Below, in pieces: positions 1-7,035 of a DNA stretch of 8,355 nt; the first letter of the stretch is position 1; each line of letters begins with the position of its first letter. The notes beneath the pieces were generated by a model. It saw nothing but the letters and a program-made list of their open reading frames with translations, had not been told where the DNA came from and made no database searches. The DNA comes from Bacteroidales bacterium UBA5507. Lineage in GTDB: Bacteria > Bacteroidota > Bacteroidia > Bacteroidales > Lentimicrobiaceae. The stretch lies in the NCBI GenBank assembly GCA_002426195.1, contig DIOT01000017.1:1-8355 (forward strand). Reading direction: 5' to 3'. The position numbers were made by a program, and so were the translations under genes.

Positions 1-64
1 AAAGACAGGTTAACGGAATATAGTTGGCAATTATTTAATTACATTTACTACATATTACTAGGAT

Positions 65-955
65 ATGGAAACAATAACATCGCTTGAGAGGGTAAGTTTC
101 GAAACCCTGTATGCCACTTTTAAGGAAGCCTTCAGGGATTACGAGATGCAGGTTAACGAGAACGAGCTGCAGGTAATGCTGAGTCGGCGTGGCTTTGATG
201 CTTCGTTATCGTTCGGACTGTTTGAGGATGATAAACTTATGTCGTTTATATTTAACGGCGTAGGGAACTTTAAAGGAAAAAAGACCGCATACGATTCGGG
301 CACTGGGACTTTAAAAGAGTGCCGTGGCAAAGGTTATGCATCAAAAATATTCACTTATTCGCTGCCGTATCTGCGCCGGGCGGGTGTCTCGCAATATTTG
401 CTCGAAGTGCTGCAACACAACACCGGTGCGTATTCCGTGTATAAGAAGCTAGGGTTTGAGGTAAGTCGTGAATTTAGCTACTTCGTGCAGGAGGCATCAC
501 AGGTGCGCATCCCCGAAAGGGCTCTGGCATCAGGTTATGAAATACGGGAAATAAGTGCGGGGGAGATTAGCGGGATTGGTGGGTTAGGCGAATTTGGCGG
601 ATTCGGTGATCTCGGTGCTTTTGGTGATTTTGCGCCATCGTGGCAGAACAGCAATGAAGCCATTGCCAGGCGTGCTGAGGATTTCAGAGTGTTTGTGGCA
701 ATGAATCACTGGAAGCCGGCAGGATACTGCATCTTTGATCCTGTATCGGGCGACGTAACGCAGATTGCTGTCGCAGAGGCCCATCGCCGCAAGGGAATAG
801 CCTCGGCACTACTCAATGAAGCCCTGAAGGCCAACCGGCACACCAACATCAAGATAGTCAACACCGAACCCGGCTGCACCAGCATTACCGATTTCCTTGC
901 ATCCTGTGGCATCACCCCAAAAGGCAAGCAATTTGAGATGATAATGAGGTTGTAA
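65..955 (+). CDS. GNAT-family N-acetyltransferase with two GNAT-like domains
   Basis: A 296-residue protein that looks like a tandem GNAT acetyltransferase, a family that transfers an acetyl group from acetyl-CoA to an amine on a small molecule or protein. It is predicted to be cytoplasmic, with no signal peptide or membrane segment. The N-terminal half carries the acetyl-CoA pyrophosphate-binding signature as RGKGYA (residues 87-92), followed by a typical NTGAYSVYKKLGF stretch (119-131). The C-terminal half carries a second signature, RRKGIA (241-246), after the beta-strand VTQIAVAEAHR. Between them lies a Gly/Phe-rich low-complexity linker (about 170-189). Both Q/RxxGxG/A motifs look intact, so either half could bind the cofactor; the substrate cannot be told. 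The start at ATG 65 follows an AGGA at 59-62, unusually close to the ATG. The gene looks more GC-rich than the cas operon and is separated from it by 294 bases, so it is probably a neighbouring chromosomal gene rather than part of the defence system. Confidence 0.85.
   Translation: METITSLERVSFETLYATFKEAFRDYEMQVNENELQVMLSRRGFDASLSFGLFEDDKLMSFIFNGVGNFKGKKTAYDSGTGTLKECRGKGYASKIFTYSLPYLRRAGVSQYLLEVLQHNTGAYSVYKKLGFEVSREFSYFVQEASQVRIPERALASGYEIREISAGEISGIGGLGEFGGFGDLGAFGDFAPSWQNSNEAIARRAEDFRVFVAMNHWKPAGYCIFDPVSGDVTQIAVAEAHRRKGIASALLNEALKANRHTNIKIVNTEPGCTSITDFLASCGITPKGKQFEMIMRL
572..631 (+). repeat. Gly/Phe-rich low-complexity linker inside the GNAT gene
   Basis: Short imperfect GGN-rich units encode a run of Gly alternating with Phe, Leu, Asp and Glu (GEFGGFGDLGAFGDF and flanks, residues about 170-189). 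It sits at the join of the two GNAT domains. It looks like a flexible linker expanded by slippage of short imperfect units; the frame is kept open throughout. Confidence 0.6.
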
Positions 956-1065
956 GGGGGGGTCCTCTCTGTATTTGGTCGTATTGCATCCAGATAAGCG
1001 TATCTATTATCGTTAACGCCTGTTTTTATGGGCTAAAATGTCTCGTCTACGCTAGAACAAAAAAC

Positions 1066-1098
1066 TTGTGATATTAAAATATTAACGTCATAGTTTGG
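1066..1098 (+). promoter_or_regulatory. Weak candidate Bacteroidota-type promoter for the cas operon
   Basis: TAGTTTGG at 1091-1098 matches seven of eight positions of the Bacteroidetes -7 consensus TAnnTTTG, and a TTG lies at 1066-1068, 22 bases upstream. The spacing is slightly longer than the usual 19-21. This would give a 5' leader of roughly 145 bases before cas6. A competing -7-like box, TACCTTTA, is at 1113-1120. AT-rich DNA gives such matches by chance, so this is only a pointer. Confidence 0.2.
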
Positions 1099-1185
1099 CG
1101 TACCCCTTATACTACCTTTATATAACAGTCAGAAAATTCCAAAACAACTAAAAATTGTTGATAACTTTTTGCATTTTTCAATATC

Positions 1186-1223
1186 ATAAATTTATCAATA
1201 TTAGAACAAACATATAAATTTAT
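1186..1223. repeat. Two copies of the palindrome ATAAATTTAT upstream of cas6
   Basis: The perfect 10-bp palindrome ATAAATTTAT occurs at 1186-1195 and again at 1214-1223, with 28 bases between equivalent positions, ending 26 bases before the cas6 start codon. A pair of identical dyads at this place could be a repressor operator, since 28 bp is between two and three helical turns. It could also be a chance product of AT-rich leader DNA. No regulator gene is visible in the window. Confidence 0.35.
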
Positions 1224-1249
1224 GTCGTTAAAAATATAAACTCTTCATT

Positions 1250-1906
1250 ATGAGAATACACTTTAGAATTCGGTCATCGAATGAAATTGTACCTTTCAAT
1301 CATCAACAATTGTTAACCGGGACCATACATAAATGGCTTGGTATTAATAAGGAACACGGCAAGGTTTCATTGTATTCCTTTTCAAACCTTGAAAATGGAC
1401 GGCGAAAAAAAGAAGGGCTTCTTTTTGAAAACAACACTCAATTCTTTTTCAGTTCTTATGATGATGACTTAATTAAAAAAATTATTAAAGGTGCACGAGA
1501 AGATCCTTCAATGTTTCATGGTCTCAGTGTTAGTGAAATAATCATACAGGAGGACCCTGACTTAAATGACAAAGAGGAATTTTACATTGCAAGTCCGATT
1601 CTTATAAAATTGCCAGACGGTCTGAAAACTGAGCATATTCTTTATAATGATCCAAGAGCTGGTGAGTTTTTAGAGAGTAGGATGCGAACTAAGATGAGAG
1701 AAGCGGGATTAGTAGATGATTCCTTAAAAATTCGATTTGTAACAAACTATCCAAAAGCAAAATGTAAGCTTATAACTTATGGTAAAGTTCAAAATAAAGT
1801 TAGCTTATGTCCGGTAATTATAAGTGGTAAGCACGAGACTAAGAGGTTTATTTGGAATGTTGGTTTGGGTAATTCAACAGGTGTTGGTTTTGGCGCTATC
1901 AAATAA
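1250..1906 (+). CDS. cas6: CRISPR-associated endoribonuclease Cas6
   Basis: A 218-residue Cas6-family RNA endonuclease, which cuts the long CRISPR transcript inside each repeat to give mature crRNAs and usually stays bound to the 3' hairpin in Cascade. The N-terminus has the family's first strand and helix (MRIHFRIRSS, then FNHQQLLTGTIHKWLG, residues 16-31). The segment KEHGKVSLYSFSNL follows, where His36 is the best candidate for the catalytic histidine; His18 and His27 are alternatives. The C-terminus ends in the glycine-rich loop typical of Cas6, GLGNSTGVGFGAIK (205-218). Length is in the normal range of about 200-270. ATG 1250 is chosen because the family's first beta-strand starts right there; the upstream sequence is A-rich with no Shine-Dalgarno, as is usual in Bacteroidota. 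It is the first gene of the operon, 22 bases before cas5. Confidence 0.9.
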   Translation: MRIHFRIRSSNEIVPFNHQQLLTGTIHKWLGINKEHGKVSLYSFSNLENGRRKKEGLLFENNTQFFFSSYDDDLIKKIIKGAREDPSMFHGLSVSEIIIQEDPDLNDKEEFYIASPILIKLPDGLKTEHILYNDPRAGEFLESRMRTKMREAGLVDDSLKIRFVTNYPKAKCKLITYGKVQNKVSLCPVIISGKHETKRFIWNVGLGNSTGVGFGAIK

Positions 1907-1928
1907 AAGATAATTAAATTAATTATAG

Positions 1929-2474
1929 ATGTACTACGTTGTTAAATTCAGTGGACCATTTGGCTTCATAAAGCCTTGGACGGCTGTAAGAGATGGAAAA
2001 ACATTCAGTCAGCAATTCCTGACCCCCTCAATAATTGAGGGAATAAGACAAAAGTTGGAAGTAGAATCAATACTTAGGCACAAGTTAAAATACTCGGCAA
2101 TAAGTGTTCAACAAGAACAGACCCAAACTCGGGGATGGGAGAACAAATCGGAACAAAAGCTTATGGTTCGTAATCAGTCAATCCTTGAGCGAGGCATCAT
2201 GATTGATCCTGTGCTTTTCCTGGCATTTTCATGCGAAAGAGATGCCATAAAAGGCACACAACAGCATATTTGTCTTTGTCGTAATGAAGATATATTATTG
2301 CCAGATCCGGAAATCTTGAAGATGGAAGAGCCCATGTTTAATCAGATTGCAGGTTTTGAATTAAGGTTTGGCGAATCAGACGACTCCTTCCTCGTTGGTT
2401 TTAATAGGTTTGAAAATGCAAAACCTATGTATGGTTGGCTTGAAATTAGTGGGAAACCCGTTTCTGGAATGTGA
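1929..2474 (+). CDS. cas5: Cascade subunit Cas5 (type I-B-like)
   Basis: A 181-residue Cas5 protein, the RAMP-fold subunit that grips the 5' handle of the crRNA and caps the Cas7 backbone next to Cas8. The N-terminal signature KFSGPFGFIKP (residues 6-16) followed by TPSIIEGIRQKL (32-43) is the classic Cas5 start: a first beta-strand, a GPF turn, and the helix that in most members reads 'PR.TIIGLI..'. Later family-like segments are the VRNQSILERGIMIDPVLFLAF strand-turn region (80-100) and GFNRFENAKPMYGWLEI (157-173). It is shorter than many Cas5 proteins (about 200-250) but no domain seems missing. Because a dedicated Cas6 is encoded beside it, this Cas5 is probably not the crRNA-processing enzyme, unlike Cas5d of type I-C. 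Its stop codon overlaps the cas3 start by one base (TGATG), suggesting coupled translation. Confidence 0.88.
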   Translation: MYYVVKFSGPFGFIKPWTAVRDGKTFSQQFLTPSIIEGIRQKLEVESILRHKLKYSAISVQQEQTQTRGWENKSEQKLMVRNQSILERGIMIDPVLFLAFSCERDAIKGTQQHICLCRNEDILLPDPEILKMEEPMFNQIAGFELRFGESDDSFLVGFNRFENAKPMYGWLEISGKPVSGM

Positions 2475-4615
2475 TGGATAGCATGAATACCATACTTGCT
2501 AAAAGCACAAGAAGTGATAGTGTTACACTTGCATGTCATTTGAAGGAAGTGGCTTTTCTAGCTGAGAAAGTAGCTGAAAACCTAGGTCTTGATATTGAAA
2601 TTGCACGCAAAGGAGCAATATTACATGATATTGGAAAAGCTAGTCCAATTTTTCAGAAGACATTAAAAAGCGATTTTCTAAGACCTCCCGGATTCCTTTT
2701 CAGGCATGAACTTGCTTCTTTATTTTTCATTTCTCTGTTATCAGAAACTGAAAAGGGACCTGCAATTGAAATGATTGTTGCGCACCACAAATCTATTTAT
2801 AAAGATATAGGTGGAAAAGGTATTCTGGATTTAATAGAAAATGATAATGACATTATTGAGAAACATATTGCTGGATTTGAAGACTGGAGTAAGGATGCAT
2901 TTCAGATATTGGAATACCTGGGAATTAAGACAAATCCTATTTCTGTAGACCAGGCCATCGATAACTTTTACGAAGTGGTTGAATATTGTGAGTCGAGACA
3001 ATATGGATTTTCTGAATGGAAGGGTGTGCTAATTGCTGCTGATCATCTTGCTTCTGCATTAGATGGAAGGAGTGACCTTAGTGAGCTTAAGCTTTTCAAT
3101 ATCCCAAAGTTAGATTACTATCATTCAAGAAAAAGTGAGCTTTACCCTCTATCATTAATTTCAACTGATGATACAAGAAAACATACGATGGTCACAGCCC
3201 CCACTGGAGCTGGAAAAACTGATTATTTAATTCGCAGGTGTAAAGGGCGTATTTTTTACACATTACCTTTTCAGGCATCAATAAATGCTATGTATGATCG
3301 GATTAAGCATGATCTGAAAGATACTGATACAGATATTCGCCTTCTACATGCCGCCTCAAGTATAAGGTTAGTAAAAGGAGAAGTGAAGGAAAAGATAATT
3401 CAGCGTCATGTGGGTGCTTCAATCAAAATTCTGACACCTCATCAAATGGCATCGATGGTTTTCGGGACAAAAGGATATGAAGCCATGATTGCTGATATCA
3501 AAGGATGCGATGTTATCCTTGATGAAATTCATACATATTCAGAGACTACTCAGGCAATTGTACTGAAAATCGTAGAAATCCTCTGTAATCTTAACTGCAG
3601 AGTGCATATTGGAACAGCCACCATGCCGACAGTCTTATACGAACGGCTTGTAGGTATACTTGGAGGTAAGCATAGTGTTTATGAAGTAAAGTTACCTGAT
3701 GAAATACTATCAACATTCAACAGGCATATTGTCCATAAATCTGAATCAATTGATTCCCTGATGAATATAATCGACGAGTCAATTGGACAAAAGAAAAAGA
3801 TTCTGCTTGTATGTAATCAAGTTAAAAGGGCCCAAACACTCTTCACTGTTGTATCTGTTAGATATCCACATATTAAAAAGATGCTAGTACACAGCCGATT
3901 CAAGAGAGAACGACGTAGTCATCTTGAATCCAATTTGCGAAATGATTTCGACATCAAAGATGAAGCTTGTATTGTAGTATCTACTCAAGTAGTTGAAGTA
4001 AGCCTTGACATTAGTTTCGATCTTATGATTACAGAATGTGCTCCAATTGACGCATTAATTCAACGCTTTGGTCGAATAAATCGCAGGCGTTCTAAAGAAA
4101 CAATCGGCGAATATAAACCAGTTTATGTCCTTGCACCTCCTGAAGAGAAAAATGATGCACTACCATACGACTTTGGTGTATTGCAAAGGACGTACGCTAT
4201 TCTTCCAAATGGTAAAGTCATTGAAGAACGCGACATTCAATCAATAATTGATTCCGTTTATCCATCAGAAGAATTTATTAGCATCGACATGAATGCAGTT
4301 TTTTGTGAAGGTAAGTGGAAGATTAGAGAATTATGGCATAACTCAAAATCGGCACTTTTGGAAAACCTGGATATTGATTCTGTTACTTGCATAAAGGAGT
4401 CGGACAAGGAAGCATACGATGCAGCTTCTCTTGATATTCAGACCATGTTGGAAATACCAGTTTCATATAGATCAATAGCATATAGAAATCTGGAAAAGTC
4501 AACCAACGGTTCAAAACCATACATTATTCCATCAATAGCTTACGATGATATCCTTGGTTTATTGATTGAAAATGCGAAACAAGGAAATTATGATGTGACA
4601 CGACGATTTTTATAA
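2474..4615 (+). CDS. cas3: CRISPR-associated nuclease-helicase Cas3 (HD + SF2 helicase)
   Basis: A 713-residue single-chain Cas3, the effector that is recruited by target-bound Cascade and unwinds and degrades DNA. The HD nuclease domain (about 15-200) has His22, the LHDIGKA motif (His51-Asp52), His78, the His104-His105 pair and Asp190 as metal ligands. The SF2 helicase has Walker A APTGAGKT (242-249), Walker B DEIH (350-353), motif III TAT (381-383), motif V around VVSTQVVEVSLDISFD (501-516) and motif VI QRFGRINRR (530-538). The rest is the C-terminal accessory region. All catalytic motifs are intact, so the protein should be active. ATG 2474 is chosen since it overlaps the cas5 stop as TGATG; a GTG lies one codon earlier and another ATG at 2483. 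HD and helicase are fused in the usual order, unlike split cas3'/cas3'' systems. It lies inside the Cascade gene set, between cas5 and cas8, rather than at an end. Confidence 0.96.
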   Translation: MDSMNTILAKSTRSDSVTLACHLKEVAFLAEKVAENLGLDIEIARKGAILHDIGKASPIFQKTLKSDFLRPPGFLFRHELASLFFISLLSETEKGPAIEMIVAHHKSIYKDIGGKGILDLIENDNDIIEKHIAGFEDWSKDAFQILEYLGIKTNPISVDQAIDNFYEVVEYCESRQYGFSEWKGVLIAADHLASALDGRSDLSELKLFNIPKLDYYHSRKSELYPLSLISTDDTRKHTMVTAPTGAGKTDYLIRRCKGRIFYTLPFQASINAMYDRIKHDLKDTDTDIRLLHAASSIRLVKGEVKEKIIQRHVGASIKILTPHQMASMVFGTKGYEAMIADIKGCDVILDEIHTYSETTQAIVLKIVEILCNLNCRVHIGTATMPTVLYERLVGILGGKHSVYEVKLPDEILSTFNRHIVHKSESIDSLMNIIDESIGQKKKILLVCNQVKRAQTLFTVVSVRYPHIKKMLVHSRFKRERRSHLESNLRNDFDIKDEACIVVSTQVVEVSLDISFDLMITECAPIDALIQRFGRINRRRSKETIGEYKPVYVLAPPEEKNDALPYDFGVLQRTYAILPNGKVIEERDIQSIIDSVYPSEEFISIDMNAVFCEGKWKIRELWHNSKSALLENLDIDSVTCIKESDKEAYDAASLDIQTMLEIPVSYRSIAYRNLEKSTNGSKPYIIPSIAYDDILGLLIENAKQGNYDVTRRFL

Positions 4616-4626
4616 AATATTAAAAC

Positions 4627-5940
4627 ATGATAGCAGCAAACATTGGAAAAATCTTTCTTAACGCATACAACAAGAAATTTGGAAGCAACTATACAGCAAG
4701 AGAATTTTTTGTCAGTAAATATGCCGAGATCTTCTTTGATCATAATAAATACTTAATGTCAGCCGGGAATTCTCCACTTGAAAATCCGAAGATCAGTTGG
4801 GACAAAATGAGAACTGGACTTATTCCTTATGAATCACAAGAGAAGAAGAGTGAACGTTTGAAGAAGACTATTGACAAAATAGAGGCAGGTCCAGCTGATG
4901 CCAGCATTGCCATTGGATTTCCTTCACTTGATCTTACCGCAACAACCTCAGGGCAGGTGACCAATCTTGAATTGCCTGTCAAAACAGAAGATATTTATCT
5001 CTCATGGATTGGTAGTGGTCTGGGAATAGGTGTACAAAGTGGTTTATCTCTTCTCTTCAAAGATGAACAGATCTTGTTGGACATATATGACGGTTGGCAA
5101 GTTTACAGAGATTTTCTTAATAACATGCCAGAATTACGTGGAAATCAGATTAATACATGGAACGGTCAATGGATATCGCATCGTTATAATAAACGCAGCT
5201 TTGACCCAAGTAATCCTACTAACTCATTCCATCCATTTGGTACAATGAAGAATGGTGGCTTGGAGGTTAATTCACAATCCTGGACAAAAGTACTGATAGG
5301 TATTGCACGCAATTATACTGGAATTTCCTTGACAGGCTATGTATATAGTCTGGGTCAAACTAATGTGACTGTAGGATTTGTTCCTTTCAATTTGCCACGG
5401 ATACGTCAACCATTTGAACTCTATGAAAGATTTTTCGGAACAGGAAAACGTGAAGAGGTGGAACAATTATTTGGAACAGCCATCGGTTTTACGAAAGCCT
5501 GTCAAATGGGAGCAATAGGGGTAAACGCCCTTGAACCAAAGGGATTTCGAGACTGTCTTGACAAAGGTGTTGTTCCTAAATATACTGATGAAGATTCTGA
5601 AAAAGCAATAAACTTTAACACTTATCAAATATGGTTATTATCTATGCTAAACAATGAACAATTATGGGAAAAGGCGCAACAGATTGCATCTGCCCTCAAT
5701 ACTTATTCCTGCAGCGACAAAAATGCCAGGAAGGTAAAAAGTCAGGAAGTTACGAACTTGTTAGCTTCAGTAAACAAAAAGCAATTCATTGAAGCTTTGA
5801 CTGAAATAGTCATGAGCAGCCAAAATGTAGAAAAACTGGCAGAAGTAGCTGAAATCATTCATACTTTACCCGTTGATAATGTTCCTTACTTCTTAACTCT
5901 AATTCGGTTTCATTACGCTGTAATAAATAAAAAATCCTAA
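4627..5940 (+). CDS. cas8: Probable Cascade large subunit Cas8 (divergent, type I-B-like)
   Basis: A 437-residue protein in the position of the Cascade large subunit, which in type I systems recognises the PAM, opens the DNA and recruits Cas3. The assignment rests on context (between cas3 and cas7, with no other large-subunit candidate) and on segments resembling Cas8 of the Cst1/Csp2 kind: LSWIGSGLGIGVQSGLSLLF (125-144), a central mixed region rich in aromatics and glycine (ending near SLGQTNVTVGFVPFNLPRI, 241-259), and an all-helical C-terminus (about 330-437). It has only three cysteines (292, 310, 362) and so lacks the CXXC...CXXC zinc finger of classical Cst1. Cas8 proteins diverge so fast that the exact subfamily cannot be told by eye; a 'PGING subtype' Csp2-like protein is my best guess. 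The helical tail could also be made separately as the small subunit Cas11. It starts 11 bases after cas3 and ends 11 bases before cas7. Confidence 0.75.
   Translation: MIAANIGKIFLNAYNKKFGSNYTAREFFVSKYAEIFFDHNKYLMSAGNSPLENPKISWDKMRTGLIPYESQEKKSERLKKTIDKIEAGPADASIAIGFPSLDLTATTSGQVTNLELPVKTEDIYLSWIGSGLGIGVQSGLSLLFKDEQILLDIYDGWQVYRDFLNNMPELRGNQINTWNGQWISHRYNKRSFDPSNPTNSFHPFGTMKNGGLEVNSQSWTKVLIGIARNYTGISLTGYVYSLGQTNVTVGFVPFNLPRIRQPFELYERFFGTGKREEVEQLFGTAIGFTKACQMGAIGVNALEPKGFRDCLDKGVVPKYTDEDSEKAINFNTYQIWLLSMLNNEQLWEKAQQIASALNTYSCSDKNARKVKSQEVTNLLASVNKKQFIEALTEIVMSSQNVEKLAEVAEIIHTLPVDNVPYFLTLIRFHYAVINKKS
5506..5940 (+). other. Possible internal translation unit for small subunit Cas11 within cas8
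   Basis: Type I-B, I-C and I-D systems are known to make Cas11 from a start codon inside the 3' part of the large-subunit gene. Here no separate cas11 gene exists and the cas8 C-terminus is predicted helical, like Cas11. In-frame ATGs are at 5506 (Met294, giving 144 residues) and 5644 (Met340, giving 98 residues, beginning MLNNEQLWEKAQQIASALN). No Shine-Dalgarno is visible before either, which is uninformative in Bacteroidota. This is an inference from the family, not something the sequence proves. Confidence 0.35.
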
Positions 5941-5951
5941 AACCCATTTTT

Positions 5952-7007
5952 ATGAACACTTACATTTATTTAAGAGCTTTAAAGCATGCCGAACACACTG
6001 TATTTTGTGTTCAAGATGGTCAGAAAACATATTTCGACCCTCAGTTTAATCGTGTGGTTGCTTATTCCAGTGGTCAGCAGGTAAAACGTTCTATTCTCGA
6101 TGCACTTACAACAAATCTAAACGTATCGATGGCCCCAATCACTTTCAACTATAACGTCACAGCAAAAAAAGAACTGGAGAATAAAGAACCATGGTCACCA
6201 TGCGATCCCAGTTATGTAGATCAGTTACTTGGAGGTTGGATGCGTGCAGGTGAGGGAATGATAACCGTAAAAAGGCGGAGCCCACTATCAATTTCGGCAA
6301 TGCGGCCAATTCATCCATTACTTGCAGGAGTTTACAAAGAGAACCTTACATTTGACAGAAGCGATAAACCTGATTATCATCCCGTGAATGTACGTTGGGG
6401 TGAAAAATTACTTAGCGAAGAAGAGATTGAAGATTTCCTTACAGCTCATAATCGGACTTTGCCAAGAAGAAACTGGATTCCTGACAATGTTCGTACATCT
6501 GGACTTTTTATCTATGATATAGCCATAGACCTTAGAACACTCTTTTGCGTCTCAGTAAATCAGCATGAACCAGAACTCCATAAGGAGAAAATTGAGGATC
6601 TGAAAACTAAAGGCTGGATTGAAAGTGAGAATGTTTTTGGCAAGTGTTTGGTGATGCCAAAAGAAGAGCGGGAAAAGGTAATACCTGCATTAGCAAACGC
6701 TATTATAAACTGGCGCATTACATCAAATCAGGCAAGAACATTTAGTCTAATGGGAACACTTGCTGTAGCAATAAGTGATAATGCAAATAAACTTGCCGGT
6801 GCAATACGGGCAAAACTAGTTGAAGATAGTGATAAACCCAAAGCCAAACCAATCATTGATGAAACAGCTGGTGCTGAAGTCTTTGTTACGCTACCATGTG
6901 CGAATTATGTAATCACTAATGTGGAAAGTGCTGATGCATTAGACCAGGCCGAAAAGAGACTCACTGCTTTATTAATGGAGTTCGATTATGAGAACCAATT
7001 AAATTGA
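5952..7007 (+). CDS. cas7: Cascade backbone subunit Cas7
   Basis: A 351-residue Cas7-family RAMP protein. Several copies polymerise along the crRNA spacer to form the Cascade backbone. Supporting segments are the N-terminal strand MNTYIYLRALKHAEHTVF, the SSGQQVKRSILDAL stretch (39-52) typical of Cas7 (compare 'SGQ.IKR.I' in Cst2/DevR-like members), the RRSPLSISAMRPIHPLLAG segment (108-126) in the likely thumb/RNA-contact region, TSGLFIYDIAIDLRTLF (182-198), and TSNQARTFSLMGTLAVAISD (257-276) near the C-terminal part of the RRM core. Length is slightly above many Cas7 proteins (about 280-340). It follows cas8 by 11 bases and precedes cas4 by 28. In the older naming this would be the Csp1- or Cst2-like protein; the family call is firm, the subfamily is not. 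Confidence 0.85.
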   Translation: MNTYIYLRALKHAEHTVFCVQDGQKTYFDPQFNRVVAYSSGQQVKRSILDALTTNLNVSMAPITFNYNVTAKKELENKEPWSPCDPSYVDQLLGGWMRAGEGMITVKRRSPLSISAMRPIHPLLAGVYKENLTFDRSDKPDYHPVNVRWGEKLLSEEEIEDFLTAHNRTLPRRNWIPDNVRTSGLFIYDIAIDLRTLFCVSVNQHEPELHKEKIEDLKTKGWIESENVFGKCLVMPKEEREKVIPALANAIINWRITSNQARTFSLMGTLAVAISDNANKLAGAIRAKLVEDSDKPKAKPIIDETAGAEVFVTLPCANYVITNVESADALDQAEKRLTALLMEFDYENQLN

Positions 7008-7035
7008 CTAATAAAAAACTCAAGATAATTGATAT

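Larger units (their letters stand above)
956..1249. other. Intergenic region upstream of the cas operon
   Basis: No credible gene is seen in these 294 bases on either strand, and no CRISPR repeat. The first part (to about 1030) has mixed composition and holds an 8-bp palindrome CGTTAACG at 1011-1018 and a weak GCGT/ACGC hairpin (998-1001 with 1016-1019) followed by a short T run. This is too weak to call a terminator. The remainder becomes strongly AT-rich towards cas6 and is the natural place for the operon promoter and operator. It includes AACAA/TTGTT arms with a 7-base loop near 1142-1160 and two ATAAATTTAT palindromes. Confidence 0.6.

Noticed and set aside
139..330. Minus-strand open frame inside the GNAT gene (also 584-784 and 706-927)
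   Set aside because: Lies wholly inside a well-supported gene, shows no family features, and is explained as a shadow of the GNAT reading frame.
998..1028. Possible intrinsic terminator after the GNAT gene
   Set aside because: The stem is only four base pairs (GCGT/ACGC) around a long loop, and the T run is short and interrupted; too weak to call.
956..1249. Search for a CRISPR array or leader fragment in the intergenic region
   Set aside because: No repeated unit of about 28-37 bases with regular spacing is present; the only repeats are the short AT palindromes.
5030..5248. Overlapping plus-strand frame inside cas8, and the minus-strand frame 5272-5466
   Set aside because: Both are contained in cas8, have no recognisable domain, and are in the wrong frame to be the Cas11 product.
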